Shown one piece after another: positions 57,413 to 64,000 of a stretch of 64,000 bases of DNA. Source of the stretch: Candidatus Aalborgiella aggregata. Its GTDB lineage: Bacteria; Pseudomonadota; Gammaproteobacteria; Burkholderiales; Burkholderiaceae_C. Below the pieces are notes generated by a model. That model was not told the origin of the DNA, searched no databases, and saw only the letters and a list, made by a program, of their open reading frames with translations. The stretch spans positions 372,001-436,000 of the forward strand of contig JADIYY010000002.1 of assembly GCA_016705065.1 (NCBI GenBank), read 5' to 3'. The translations under genes were made by a program, and so were the position numbers. Within the stretch, counting starts at the first letter, position 1. Every line of letters begins with the position of its first letter.

Positions 57413-58954
57413 ATGTGTGGAATAGTCGGCGTTGTCAGTAACGCGCCTGTGAATCAATTGGTCTATGACGCATTGCTGCTCTTGCAGCACCGCGGGCAAG
57501 ACGCTGCCGGCATAGCTACGCAACAAGATCGAAAGTTCTTTATGCACAAAGCCAAAGGCATGGTCAAAGATGTGTTCCGCACCCGCAATATGCGTTCACT
57601 GCCCGGTAACTGTGGCTTAGGTCAAGTACGCTACCCCACCGCTGGCAACGCTTACAGCGAGGAAGAAGCACAACCCTTTTACGTCAATGCCCCATTTGGT
57701 TTGGTTTTGGTGCATAACGGCAATTTGACCAATGCGCACGCATTAAAAACTGAGCTTTTTGTCACTGACCATAGGCACATCAATACTGAGAGTGATTCTG
57801 AAGTGCTGCTCAATGTTCTGGCGCATGAACTGGACAAAGCCACACGCGGCAACACCTTGGTGGCCAACGATGTGTTTGCGGCCGTGGCGCGTGTACATGA
57901 ACGCGTGCGTGGCTCTTATGCAGTTATTGCATTGATAGCTGGCCATGGTTTATTGGCTTTTCGTGACCCCTTTGGCATACGCCCGATGTGCTATGGAAAA
58001 TCAAACTCAAGCGGCGTCAATTCAGTGATGTTTGCCAGCGAATCTGTAGCACTCGAGGGAACAGGACACAGCTTTGAACGCAATTTAAATCCAGGAGAAG
58101 CGGTGTTTGTGGATTTAGCTGGCAACTTGCAAGCGCAACAATGCGCCAAAAACCCAGTGCTCAACCCATGCATATTTGAGTACGTCTATTTAGCCAGACC
58201 CGATTCAGTGATGGACGGCATTTCGGTCTACCAAGCGCGTTTGAATTTGGGCGAAACTTTGGCCAAACGTGTGATTTCAACAGTGCCACCCAGCGATATC
58301 GATGTGGTGATACCGATTCCAGAATCGAGTCGCCCCAGTGCCGCACAGTTGGCCCATTTATTGGGCTTGCCGTACCGCGAAGGTTTTGTCAAAAACCGCT
58401 ACGTTGGCCGCACCTTTATCATGCCTGGACAGGCGGTACGCAAAAAATCAGTACGCCAAAAGCTCAACGCCATTGCCAGTGAATTCAAAGGGCGCAATGT
58501 ACTTTTGGTGGATGACTCCATCGTGCGAGGCACCACTTCAAAAGAGATCGTGCAAATGGCGCGCGATGCCGGCGCACATAAAGTATATATGGCCAGCGCC
58601 GCGCCGCCAGTGCGTTACCCCAATGTCTATGGCATTGATATGCCCACTGCGGACGAACTGGTGGCGCACAACCGCAGCATCGAAGAAATTCGCGATTTCA
58701 TTGGTTGCGATGCATTGATTTACCAAGATGTAGATGCCATGAAGTCCGCCATCTTCAAACTCGCTCCTAATAGCGACGCTGTGAAACCAGCTATTTCTGG
58801 ATTTGATGCTTCATGTTTTGATGGCATCTATGTGACGGGTGATATCAACAGCGATGACATTGCGCGTTTGAATGGCAGCCGCTTGGCAAGTAACAAGACA
58901 AGTGAAGGTGATGAAGACAGCTCGCGCCTAGCACTTCCCAACTTGAGCGAATAG
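57413..58954 (+). CDS. purF: Amidophosphoribosyltransferase
   Basis: First enzyme of purine synthesis: transfers the glutamine amide to PRPP. The 513-residue protein starts MCGIVGVV, with Cys2 as the glutaminase nucleophile after Met removal, so the upstream in-frame ATG is not used. The PRPP-binding loop is VLLVDDSIVRGTTS. The C-terminal segment FDASCFDGIYVTGDI is the normal family end, and the region before it is not a repeat copy. Confidence 0.97.
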   Translation: MCGIVGVVSNAPVNQLVYDALLLLQHRGQDAAGIATQQDRKFFMHKAKGMVKDVFRTRNMRSLPGNCGLGQVRYPTAGNAYSEEEAQPFYVNAPFGLVLVHNGNLTNAHALKTELFVTDHRHINTESDSEVLLNVLAHELDKATRGNTLVANDVFAAVARVHERVRGSYAVIALIAGHGLLAFRDPFGIRPMCYGKSNSSGVNSVMFASESVALEGTGHSFERNLNPGEAVFVDLAGNLQAQQCAKNPVLNPCIFEYVYLARPDSVMDGISVYQARLNLGETLAKRVISTVPPSDIDVVIPIPESSRPSAAQLAHLLGLPYREGFVKNRYVGRTFIMPGQAVRKKSVRQKLNAIASEFKGRNVLLVDDSIVRGTTSKEIVQMARDAGAHKVYMASAAPPVRYPNVYGIDMPTADELVAHNRSIEEIRDFIGCDALIYQDVDAMKSAIFKLAPNSDAVKPAISGFDASCFDGIYVTGDINSDDIARLNGSRLASNKTSEGDEDSSRLALPNLSE

Positions 58955-58974
58955 ACTGCACTGAGAGATATGCT

Positions 58975-60189
58975 ATGACGCAAAAAACATCACCAAAAAA
59001 TTTACGACCAGAGACTATGGCTGTGCGCATGGCTTTGCCTCCCAGCCAGTTCGGAGAAAATTCTGAAGCCCTTTTTCTGACCAGTGGTTACATACAGTCC
59101 AATGCAGATAGCGCAGCTCGTCGGTTTGCAGGCGAAGAAGAAGGCTACACCTACGGACGCACCAGCAACCCCACAGTGACCAGTTTTGAAATGCGCTTGG
59201 CGGCGATGGAAGGTACTGAAGCCGCCATCGCGACATCCTCAGGCATGGCCGCCATCATGCTGATGATGTTCAGCCTGTTGAAGTCAGGCGACCACGTGGT
59301 CATATCGCAGTCCATGTTTGGATCAACCATTAAATTAATCGGCACGGAGTTTGCACGCTTTGGTGTTGAATCAACTGTGGTATCGCAAACCGAATTGTCC
59401 GCTTGGCAAGCTGCCATCAAAAGCAACACCAAAATATTATTTGCTGAAACCCCCACTAACCCATTAACCGCGGTATGCGATATTGCTGCCTTAGCTGATA
59501 TGGCACACAAGGCTGGCGCGTGGTTGGCGGTAGACAATTGTTTTGCCACTCCCGCTTTGCAAAGGCCTGCATTATTGGGCGCAGACATCATCATGCATTC
59601 AGGTACCAAATACCTCGATGGTCAAGGTCGTGTGATGGCGGGTGCGTTGTGCGCCAGCGCAGCTTTGGTGAGTGAAAAGTTTTTACCTGTCATGAAAAAC
59701 AGCGGCATGATTTTGTCGCCCTTCAATGCTTGGGTGGTTCTCAAGGGTTTGGAAACGTTGGGTATTCGTATGCAAGCGCAAAGCAAGCAAGCGTTTGAAA
59801 TGGCGCAATGGCTAGAGAAGCAGCCCCATATCGCCCGTGTCTATTACCCCGGCTTGCCAAGTCATCCACAACACACATTGGCCATGAAACAAATGAACGG
59901 TATCGGTGGAGCCTTGTTATCGTTTGCTGTGAAAGCTGACAACCCAACACAAGCACGAGCCCGTGCATTTCATGTGCTCGATAGCATGCAAGTTCTATCC
60001 TTGTGCACCAACTTAGGCGACACAAAAAGTCTGCTCACCCACCCAGCCAGTACCTCGCATGGCAAATTATCTGAATCGCAACGTCAAGCCGCAGGCATTG
60101 GACAAGGTTTGATACGCATGGCAGTGGGTTTAGAGCATACAGACGACATGAAAGAAGATTTGCTGCGTGGCTTAGACACCTTGAAATGA
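58975..60189 (+). CDS. metZ: O-succinylhomoserine sulfhydrylase
   Basis: PLP enzyme of the Cys/Met metabolism family, 404 residues. It makes homocysteine from O-succinylhomoserine and sulfide. Visible are FTSGY...YTYGRTSNPT, the SSGMAAI block, the PLP-lysine in HSGTKYLDGQGRVMAG and the late LGDTKSLLTHPASTSH. purF-metZ adjacency is common in Burkholderiales; in that context MetZ is the usual assignment rather than MetB or MetY. Confidence 0.93.
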   Translation: MTQKTSPKNLRPETMAVRMALPPSQFGENSEALFLTSGYIQSNADSAARRFAGEEEGYTYGRTSNPTVTSFEMRLAAMEGTEAAIATSSGMAAIMLMMFSLLKSGDHVVISQSMFGSTIKLIGTEFARFGVESTVVSQTELSAWQAAIKSNTKILFAETPTNPLTAVCDIAALADMAHKAGAWLAVDNCFATPALQRPALLGADIIMHSGTKYLDGQGRVMAGALCASAALVSEKFLPVMKNSGMILSPFNAWVVLKGLETLGIRMQAQSKQAFEMAQWLEKQPHIARVYYPGLPSHPQHTLAMKQMNGIGGALLSFAVKADNPTQARARAFHVLDSMQVLSLCTNLGDTKSLLTHPASTSHGKLSESQRQAAGIGQGLIRMAVGLEHTDDMKEDLLRGLDTLK

Positions 60190-60228
60190 TTATTTTGATA
60201 TTACTTTGACTTGATTTGTATTGCTTGC

Positions 60229-61638
60229 ATGACTTCCACTACCACAACACGCACACGCTTCGCACCCTCACCGACAGGATTCATCCACTTGGGCAATATC
60301 CGTTCTGCCCTGTATCCGTGGGCATTTGCACGTGCCACTGGGGGCAAGTTTATTTTGCGCATTGAAGACACTGATTTAGAGCGCTCCAGCCAAGAGGCTG
60401 TCGATGTGATTTTGCAAAGTATGGCTTGGTTGAAATTGGATTACGACGAAGGTCCGTTTTACCAAATGCAACGCATGGACCGCTATAAAGAAGTCTTAGC
60501 GAACTTACTGACCAGCGGACACGTTTACCCGTGTTACATGAGTGTGGCCGAATTGGATGCCTTGCGTGAAAAACAAATGGCTGCCAAAGAGAAGCCACGT
60601 TACAACGGCACTTGGCGTCCTGAACACGGCAAAACTTTGCCACCCGTGCCAGCAGGCGTTGAACCCGTTTTGCGTTTTAAAAACCCGCAATCGGGTTCTG
60701 TGGTGTGGGATGACAAAGTCAAAGGTCGCATTGAAATCAGCAACGATGAGTTGGACGACTTGGTGATTGCCCGCCCCGCCCCCTTGGGACAAGTCGGCAC
60801 ACCCACATACAACTTTTGCGTGGTGGTGGACGATATGGACATGGCCATCACCCACGTGATACGTGGCGACGACCATGTTAACAACACACCACGCCAGATC
60901 AATATCTTCAAAGCCTTGGGCAAAGAGCCGCCCGTCTATGCGCATTTACCCACCGTATTGAACGAGCAAGGCGAAAAAATGAGCAAACGTGCAGGCGCAA
61001 AACCCGTCACCCAGTTTGCGGAAGATGGCTATTTGCCCGATGCCGTGGTGAACTATTTGGCACGATTGGGCTGGAGCCACGGCGACGACGAGATTTTCAG
61101 TCGTGCCCAATTGATTGAATGGTTCAACCTTGATCATTTGGGTAAAAGCGCTGCACAATTTGACGAAGCCAAGCTGCGTTGGGTCAATGCACAGCACCTC
61201 AAAGCCATGCCGGATGATGAACTTGCGAGCTTGGTGGCACAACAACTTAAAAAGCGCGGCATCATTGCCGATGAGCGGTTGGTGGCTATCTGCGCTTTAT
61301 TCAAAGACCGCTGCGACACCACCGTAGTACTGGCCAATTGGGTGGCCAAGTTTTATGGAGATATCCAAATCAAAACCGAGGATTTGGCGCAACATCTGAC
61401 CGATGCAGTCAAGCCAGCGATGCAAACATTAGTTGACAAGTTGTCGCAAAGCGACTGGAACAAAGCAACGATTGCGCTTGTTATCAAAGAAGTGCTGTCT
61501 ACCCACGCCCTGAAAATGCCGCAACTGGCCATGCCAGCACGCGTTTTGCTGATGGGAACACCCCAAACACCCTCATTGGATGCGGTCATTTCTTTATTTT
61601 CTAAAGACGAAGCATTAAAGCGCCTGAAATGCGCATAA
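60229..61638 (+). CDS. gltX: Glutamyl-tRNA synthetase
   Basis: Discriminating class Ib synthetase of 469 residues. The HIGH-equivalent is in [25 protein letters not shown], the KMSKS-equivalent in [11 protein letters not shown], and the anticodon-binding domain follows. ATG 60229 is preferred over an upstream TTG because it begins eight residues before the conserved start. It is followed by the tRNA-Ala/Glu/Asp cluster, which includes its own substrate tRNA. Confidence 0.97.
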   Translation: MTSTTTTRTRFAPSPTGFIHLGNIRSALYPWAFARATGGKFILRIEDTDLERSSQEAVDVILQSMAWLKLDYDEGPFYQMQRMDRYKEVLANLLTSGHVYPCYMSVAELDALREKQMAAKEKPRYNGTWRPEHGKTLPPVPAGVEPVLRFKNPQSGSVVWDDKVKGRIEISNDELDDLVIARPAPLGQVGTPTYNFCVVVDDMDMAITHVIRGDDHVNNTPRQINIFKALGKEPPVYAHLPTVLNEQGEKMSKRAGAKPVTQFAEDGYLPDAVVNYLARLGWSHGDDEIFSRAQLIEWFNLDHLGKSAAQFDEAKLRWVNAQHLKAMPDDELASLVAQQLKKRGIIADERLVAICALFKDRCDTTVVLANWVAKFYGDIQIKTEDLAQHLTDAVKPAMQTLVDKLSQSDWNKATIALVIKEVLSTHALKMPQLAMPARVLLMGTPQTPSLDAVISLFSKDEALKRLKCA

Positions 61639-61647
61639 ATTTCGGGC

Positions 61648-61653
61648 TATAAT
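61648..61653 (+). promoter_or_regulatory. Consensus -10 box ahead of the tRNA cluster
   Basis: TATAAT is followed by a GC-rich discriminator (ACGAGG) 26 bases before tRNA-Ala. The -35 candidate 17 bases upstream is weak. It suits a growth-rate controlled stable-RNA promoter. Confidence 0.6.
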
Positions 61654-61678
61654 ACGAGGCTCTGAAGTTTGCAAGACT

Positions 61679-61754
<76 letters not shown>

Positions 61755-61813
61755 GAATATTCATGCAAGCTAAAGAGAAAGAATTGCGAAGGTTACGGAA
61801 GTTCCAAGGTTTT

Positions 61814-61889
61814 GACCCCATCGTCTAGAGGCCTAGGACATCACCCTTTCACGGTGAGTACCGGGGTTCGAATCCCCGTGGGGTCGCCA
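61814..61889 (+). tRNA. tRNA-Glu (anticodon TTC)
   Basis: Acceptor GACCCCA pairs with TGGGGTC, CCA encoded. The anticodon loop CTTTCAC gives TTC. The T arm CCGGGGTTCGAATCCCCG is perfect. Confidence 0.97.
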
Positions 61890-61895
61890 AGTTTT

Positions 61896-61963
61896 GTTGC
61901 ACTTGGTTTGTGAGTTGAGCGAAGTACATCATGTACTGAGTTGAACAAACAAGCAAACGCAAC
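61896..61963 (+). other. Long imperfect stem between tRNA-Glu and tRNA-Asp
   Basis: GTTGC/GCAAC, CTTGGTTTGT/ACAAACAAG (one bulge) and GTACAT/ATGTAC nest into one extended hairpin in the spacer. It would be cut out of the tRNA precursor and may guide processing. Confidence 0.5.
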
Positions 61964-61972
61964 AACCACTGC

Positions 61973-62049
61973 GGAGTGGTAGTTCAGTTGGTTAGAATAC
62001 CGGCCTGTCACGCCGGGGGTCGCGGGTTCGAGTCCCGTCTACTCCGCCA
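61973..62049 (+). tRNA. tRNA-Asp (anticodon GTC)
   Basis: Acceptor GGAGTGG pairs with CTACTCC (one G-T), CCA encoded. The anticodon loop CTGTCAC gives GTC. The T stem GCGGG/CCCGT closes over TTCGAGT. Confidence 0.97.
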
Positions 62050-62057
62050 CAAAATTA

Positions 62058-62092
62058 AAAGCCTCGTTATGCATTGCGTAACGAGGCTTTTT
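62058..62092. terminator. Bidirectional terminator after the tRNA cluster
   Basis: AAAGCCTCGTTA pairs with TAACGAGGCTTT around a nine-base loop, flanked by T-tracts on both strands. It ends the tRNA operon forward and the DUF3617 gene in reverse. Confidence 0.88.
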
Positions 62093-62115
62093 ACTTCTGA
62101 ACATTAGCTAAAGGT

Positions 62116-62585
62116 TTATTTGCAGTCGCCAATACGTCGAATTTCCATCACATTGTTTGACTTTGTGTTGAACTCAGGGCTTTGCATGGTTGTTTTACTA
62201 GTGTGAATTTGAATATCCCCTTTTTGTTCTAAAGTGGCAATGCTATTCATCTTCATACCTTGTCCGGAACATGACTGTGTGTATTTCACGATATTACCTT
62301 GCTTACTGAAGTCGGTGATGGTGCATTTGAACCCCGTATCTTTTTGACCGGTCATAAACTGACGACCTTCGTCAATGTCCTTTTGGCCAGCAGGTTTAGA
62401 CATTGGTTCCCAGCCGGCATACCGCTCATTTCAGTTGTCATTTTGTATTCAAACAACCCAGGCTTAGGGCCTGATGCTTTCGCCCATGCATCGTAAGCAG
62501 GGTTACCCGTTTGTGCATTTGCGACTCCAATCGCAAAACAACCTAACGCTAGACAGGCTGTTATTTTGTTCAATTTGCTTTGCAT
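62116..62585 (-). pseudogene. Frameshifted DUF3617-like exported protein
   Basis: A signal peptide gene split by a frameshift near 62400. The first frame starts at ATG 62585 (MQSKLNKITACLALGCF...NAQ, GGAG five bases upstream) and reads through PGLFEYKMTTEMSGMPAG before losing homology. The second frame resumes with MSKPAGQKDIDEGRQFM and runs to 62116 with conserved-looking Cys and Gly positions. The span of 470 bases is one short of a multiple of three, so a single-base loss would explain it. The DUF3617 family has no known function. Confidence 0.7.
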
Positions 62586-62684
62586 ATGTTCTCCAAAAGA
62601 ATTAAAAATGAATTTATTTTCACACTCTGTATATTTCACTTAGTTGATAACTGCATATCAATATATCCATATCGGTAATGATTT

Positions 62685-63365
62685 TTAAGCCAGTACCGAT
62701 TGCAAAAATGCAGAAATATCCGCAATCTCTTTAGGGTGCACACTGTGCGGCATCGGGTAGGTATGCCATTGAACTTGGTAGCCCAAGCATGCCAACACAT
62801 CGCGCGACATTTCAGCGCGGTTGATTTGCACCACTGGATCTTGCGTGCCATGCGCCATGAAAATAGGAGTGCTGGCGTTAACGGTGCTGCGCTCAGTAGC
62901 CAAGGTTGAAGCCAGAGGCAAATAGCCTGACAAAGCCATGATGCCGGCTAATTTTTCAGGATGGCGCAAAGCGGTGTGTAATGCCATGGCACAACCTTGC
63001 GAGAACCCTGCGATAACAATTTGGGATGGGTGGATGCCCCGCGCCACTTCGTTTGCAATCAGTGCCTCAATGTGCTGCAGCGATTGAGCAATGCCGGCAG
63101 CATCTTCCTGCCGCACCGCACCTGGCCCAAGTTCGGTACCAAAAATATCGTACCAAGCTGGCATGACGTATCCGCCATTGATGGTAACGGGCATGACAGG
63201 TGCATGCGGGAAGACGAAGCGTATCGCTGGGCAGCCAGTTAAATCCAATTCAGGCACGATGGCGGCAAAGTCATCGCCACTGGCACCCAAGCCGTGCATC
63301 CAAATGATGGCGGCAGTAGGGTTGGGGCCGGATTCGATTTCAATGCGTTCGAGTAATGTTGTCAT
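62685..63365 (-). CDS. Carboxylesterase/phospholipase family alpha/beta hydrolase
   Basis: Serine hydrolase of 226 residues like bacterial carboxylesterase II/acyl-protein thioesterase. Nucleophile elbow GFSQGCAMA, oxyanion region IWMHGLGASGDDF, acidic residue in HGTQDPVV and His in MPHSVHP complete the triad. No signal peptide. It lies 24 bases downstream of ftsY on the same strand. The natural ester is unknown. Confidence 0.9.
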   Translation of the reverse strand: MTTLLERIEIESGPNPTAAIIWMHGLGASGDDFAAIVPELDLTGCPAIRFVFPHAPVMPVTINGGYVMPAWYDIFGTELGPGAVRQEDAAGIAQSLQHIEALIANEVARGIHPSQIVIAGFSQGCAMALHTALRHPEKLAGIMALSGYLPLASTLATERSTVNASTPIFMAHGTQDPVVQINRAEMSRDVLACLGYQVQWHTYPMPHSVHPKEIADISAFLQSVLA

Positions 63366-63389
63366 GTTGATTATTTAAAGTTAAAAGAT

Positions 63390-64000
63390 TCAAGCCAGCA
63401 AGGCTTGTGCAAATTCTTGCGCGTTGAAGGTTTCCAAGTCTTCCACCTTTTCACCCACACCCACAAAGTACACAGGCACTGCGCCTGCCGCGCGTTGACT
63501 GCCCCACAAGGCAATCGCTGCCAACACACCACCTTTGGCGGTGCCGTCCAGCTTGGTGACGATGAGTCCGGTAAGTGACAAAGCTTCATCAAAGGCTTTG
63601 ACTTGCATCAGCGCGTTTTGACCCGTATTGCCGTCTATGACTAACAACACTTCATGTGGCGCTGACATTGCCCCCACGCTTACCACTGCGTGTGTTACGC
63701 TGCCCCCCGAGGGGGCTGTGCTGCCTTGAGGTGGCTCGGCGGCAGCACGGTTGTTGTCTGCCTGAGCGCCATCAGCTTTGGCAATAATGCGTTTGATTTT
63801 TTGCAGCTCGGCCATCAAGTGCAATTGCGTGGGCAAACGTCCTGCGGTGTCGATTAGCACCACGTCTTTGCCACGTGCTTTGCCGGCTATCACTGCGTCG
63901 TAGCTCACCGCTGCGGGGTCTGCGCCTTCTTGGCTGACGATGTCTACGGTGTTTCTGTCTGCCCACACGTTCAGTTGTTCACGCGCCGCTGCTCTGAAAG
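63390..64000 (-). CDS. ftsY: Signal recognition particle receptor FtsY, C-terminal part (cut by window edge)
   Basis: GTPase that receives SRP-ribosome complexes at the membrane. The frame is open to base 64000, so only the end of the NG domain is present. Visible are FRAAAREQL, DTAGRLPTQLHL (G3), TKLDGTAKGG (G4) and the end GVGEKVEDLETF. Between QKIKRIIAKADG and APHEVLLVIDGNTGQNA there are about 35 extra Ala/Gly/Pro/Ser-rich residues absent from the E. coli pattern, encoded by a GC-rich repeat-like stretch at about 63663-63770. Confidence 0.93.
   Translation of the reverse strand, partial: FRAAAREQLNVWADRNTVDIVSQEGADPAAVSYDAVIAGKARGKDVVLIDTAGRLPTQLHLMAELQKIKRIIAKADGAQADNNRAAAEPPQGSTAPSGGSVTHAVVSVGAMSAPHEVLLVIDGNTGQNALMQVKAFDEALSLTGLIVTKLDGTAKGGVLAAIALWGSQRAAGAVPVYFVGVGEKVEDLETFNAQEFAQALLA
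63668..63757. repeat. GC-rich repeat-like segment inside ftsY
   Basis: The segment contains CCCCCACGCTTACCACTGCG, CCCCCCGAGGGGG and a GCTGTGCTGCCTTGAGG/GGCGGCAGCA-like dyad. Its composition is sharply different from the rest of the gene. It resembles GC-rich intergenic repeats I associate with Comamonadaceae genomes; that resemblance is from memory. It is translated without a frameshift. Confidence 0.6.

Noticed and set aside
58750..58810. CTCCTAATAGCGAC in purF, reminiscent of a repeat head
   Set aside because: No core follows and the flanking protein (FDASCFDGIYVTGDI) is normal PurF.

Overview
The window reads as a chromosomal segment of a betaproteobacterium of the order Burkholderiales, most like the Comamonadaceae. 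The evidence is gene content and protein style: tripartite-tricarboxylate (Bug) binding proteins, a fused indolepyruvate ferredoxin oxidoreductase, a QueE with CX14CX2C spacing, a lysine-rich SWIB protein, and the folC-dedD-cvpA-purF-metZ order. It is mostly dense housekeeping and metabolic sequence. I see no prophage, insertion sequence, CRISPR array, integron or defence island.

Layout. 1-7.7 kb: argS (cut by the window edge), a SPOR protein, dsbA, lptA-lptB, rpoN, an RlmL-type rRNA methyltransferase and a PIN-domain protein, all forward. 7.8-9.5 kb: a periplasmic rhodanese protein, a small unknown protein, tRNA-Arg and tRNA-Pro, all reverse. 9.5-18.2 kb: aroC, an MFS transporter, aceA, an EamA exporter, a lysine-rich SWIB protein, a CoA-transferase, and a DadA-like amino-acid dehydrogenase behind a tandem glycine riboswitch. 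18.2-24.3 kb: an M20 amidohydrolase and a Bug protein divergent from a LysR regulator, then two glutathione transferases, an AHSA1 protein, a decayed stretch and a DUF1801-like protein. 24.3-36.2 kb: lytic transglycosylase, proS, rppH, an 860-residue ABC permease, panB-mtnN-panC, nadC-nadA and queE-queD. 36.3-46.9 kb: indolepyruvate oxidoreductase facing a livF-G-M-H-K cluster with an acyl-CoA synthetase, a set suited to uptake and breakdown of amino or aromatic acids. 47-53.5 kb: small proteins, yciB, bolA, a parvulin isomerase, yaaA-queF, a TraR/DksA protein behind an FNR-like site, dinB and a UbiA prenyltransferase. 53.5-64 kb: a second Bug protein, folC-dedD-cvpA-purF-metZ, gltX, tRNA-Ala/Glu/Asp, a frameshifted DUF3617 gene, an esterase and the 3' part of ftsY.

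The most distinctive feature is a family of about 68-bp dispersed repeats. Each has a small palindromic head (TGCTAT...ATAGCA) and a conserved core (TAGGCAATnAATACGC). Seven copies are scattered through the window. Most lie in gene junctions, and several overlap stop codons. One sits in frame inside the indolepyruvate oxidoreductase gene. A different GC-rich repeat-like segment is translated in frame inside the FtsY GTPase domain. The regulatory layer also contains several dyads that look like operators: upstream of aceA, upstream of the EamA gene, between Bug and LysR, upstream of both the acyl-CoA synthetase and livK, and an FNR-type box. All functional calls are from reading the sequence by eye; no database search was run.
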